A stretch of DNA of 64,000 nucleotides, taken from the NCBI GenBank assembly GCA_023846275.1, contig JAIUJO010000226.1, positions 248,001 through 312,000 on the forward strand. The letters run 5' to 3'. Below, piece after piece: positions 62,701-64,000 of the stretch. The notes below the pieces were generated by a model. It saw only the letters and a list, made by a program, of their open reading frames with translations. It made no database searches and was not told where the DNA came from. A program made the translations under genes and the position numbers. Source of the stretch: Vanilla planifolia (lineage: Eukaryota > Streptophyta > Magnoliopsida > Asparagales > Orchidaceae). Every line of letters begins with the position of its first letter. Position 1 is the first letter of the stretch.

Positions 62701-62766
62701 TTTCAAGGGTTTTGGGGTGCTTTATGATATTATTAGATTTTTACCTAATTTTATGATCAAGGATGT
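56739..62766 (-). repeat. Sat1 satellite, array 3 (inverted)
   Basis: Sat1 in the opposite orientation. The reverse-complement landmark (gacttatctcaactagctctatc-like) recurs near 56,780, 57,200, 57,410, 57,770, 58,190, 58,600, 59,020, 59,445, 60,140, 60,560, 60,970, 61,400, 61,830, 62,225 and 62,655, again mostly about 415 bp apart. The array ends abruptly at about 62,766 after ttatgatcaaggatgtgata. No coding content. Confidence 0.9.
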
Positions 62767-64000
62767 GATAGGTGAACCTTATACTTAATGAATCAATACA
62801 TAAATCACAATGGACTTATTTTAGTGTAAATCACGCTTAATTGTGATGAACAAGTTCTGCACTTTCTAGGTATGTCAATTAAAGATCTACAAAATTCCTT
62901 GAATGGTTCAACAAGCTTTAAGGATGGAAGATGTGCATATTAGTTTTGAAAACTTTCTATTTTTATTATAAAATACAAGTTGGCTCGTTTGTTATCAATC
63001 ATAAAGCACATTTCTCCATTCAAATCATTTCAAATCTTTTGTAAAACTTTCCTTTATTTAAAATATATAAGATTTCATCTTTTTAATCATTTCATAAAAA
63101 AAATTTACTGAAACCATTCTTTGATTTGTAAACTATAACATTTCATTTTTCAATCATTTAATTATTTCATTTGCTAAATCTTACTTATAAGTCTTTGTCA
63201 AATTCATTTCATTCGACAAACTCGACTTCTCTGATAAGATCCAATGACCTTAGTTGATCTGGCATAACAACTAATTCCTTGGCAATGATTTGAGCTATTA
63301 TGCAGCCATTCTCAAGGAAATATTTAAGTTGTTTTGTAATAGATGTTTAAAACAACTTTTCCTTAACTTTCTAATGACTATGATAAAAATCTTCCTATAT
63401 AACCCTTATCATTATTAATGAAATGCACAATAGAAATTCAAAAACTTTTAAAATCTTGAAGAAGCTTGACATGATAATCTACTGTTGTAGAACTATTCTA
63501 TTAACACACTACGATTTAGTACTCCAAGTTAAAAATTCTTCCAACTAAGCCTAAGATTTCTATGCTTTCATTTTTGCTCTTCTCCACATAATTCTTAGCT
63601 CTTTTTACATGTTTACTAAAAAAACCTTTACTTAATGTATTTTCCTTTTTGTTTTGGTTGGGTTACCAAACAATTTTAAAACCCCACGTTCAATTTTAAC
63701 ATGTAAAAATTTCAGTAAGGGTTGAGCTCCCTAAAGCTTGGGTTATAATTGAATGCATAAAAGCTAGTAGAAAAGAGGTGAATAGCATGAAATATCCTCA
63801 ATAAGGTTCAAGATGAATAGTAAAGAACAATGATAAGCATATTAATGGTAAACTATAAAGCTAACCCTCAAATTATAACACTTTTAATAATGCAGTTCTT
63901 CCTTCACTTATTAGGGCTGGATGAATGTTGTAATTTAAATGGAATAAAATGAACTTTTGTAACATTTTAATTTTTTTTCATTTATGTAAATCATAAGAAT
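62766..64000. other. Unassigned sequence right of Sat1
   Basis: Sat1 similarity ends at about 62,766. The remaining 1.2 kb is AT-rich, has no open frame of note and no second copy in the window that I can see. Nothing recognisable. Confidence 0.4.

Noticed and set aside
50115-62766. Sat1 as a functional centromere
   Set aside because: Unit size and AT-richness would allow it, but the units are very diverged and mixed with old elements. Nothing in the sequence shows centromere activity.

Overview
Overall character: this is a gene-poor, strongly AT-rich stretch of a nuclear genome, almost entirely old, heavily mutated repeats. The longest open frame is 129 codons and lies inside a satellite. 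I see no convincing host gene, rRNA, tRNA, CRISPR array or bacterial-style operon. The best-defined coding fossils are non-LTR retrotransposons of the plant L1 type (endonuclease, reverse transcriptase, RNase H at the C-terminus). An RNase H after the RT, together with long diverged satellites and very old retroelement debris, suggests a large-genome land plant. A gymnosperm or similar is my best guess, at low confidence. Most calls come from comparing parts of the window with each other by eye.

Layout: (i) 1-735, unassigned. (ii) 735-3,480 and 5,220-9,490, two + strand L1 fossils (copies 1 and 2); copy 2 keeps recognisable EN, RT and RNase H. (iii) 9,490-11,060, a block of unknown family, then 11,060-13,060, a satellite of about 325 bp (Sat2). 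(iv) 13,060-20,800, a roughly 415-bp AT-rich satellite (Sat1, array 1). (v) 20,800-22,430, unassigned. (vi) 22,430-25,740, two tandem copies of a roughly 1.78-kb repeat (R3 a and b). (vii) 26,950-28,600, Sat2 inverted, and 28,600-29,785, the unknown block inverted. (viii) 29,785-47,160, six L1 fossils, all on the - strand. Three of the junctions between them are direct, with the truncated 5' end of one against the 3' end of the next. (ix) 48,330-49,650, a third R3 copy, then a Sat2 fragment. (x) 50,115-56,738, Sat1 array 2 (+ orientation), meeting at 56,738/56,739 the oppositely oriented array 3 (to 62,766). (xi) 62,766-64,000, unassigned.

How the parts relate: the series L1 copy 2 / unknown block / Sat2 at 5.2-13.06 kb reappears in reverse order and orientation at 26.95-33.7 kb, including the junction between L1 and unknown block. 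This indicates an ancient inverted duplication or two copies of one composite unit. Sat1 makes up about a third of the window and carries a local higher-order repeat of about 720 bp. The most novel material is therefore structural: the Sat1, Sat2 and R3 repeat families, the array inversion and the large inverted duplication, rather than any working gene system.
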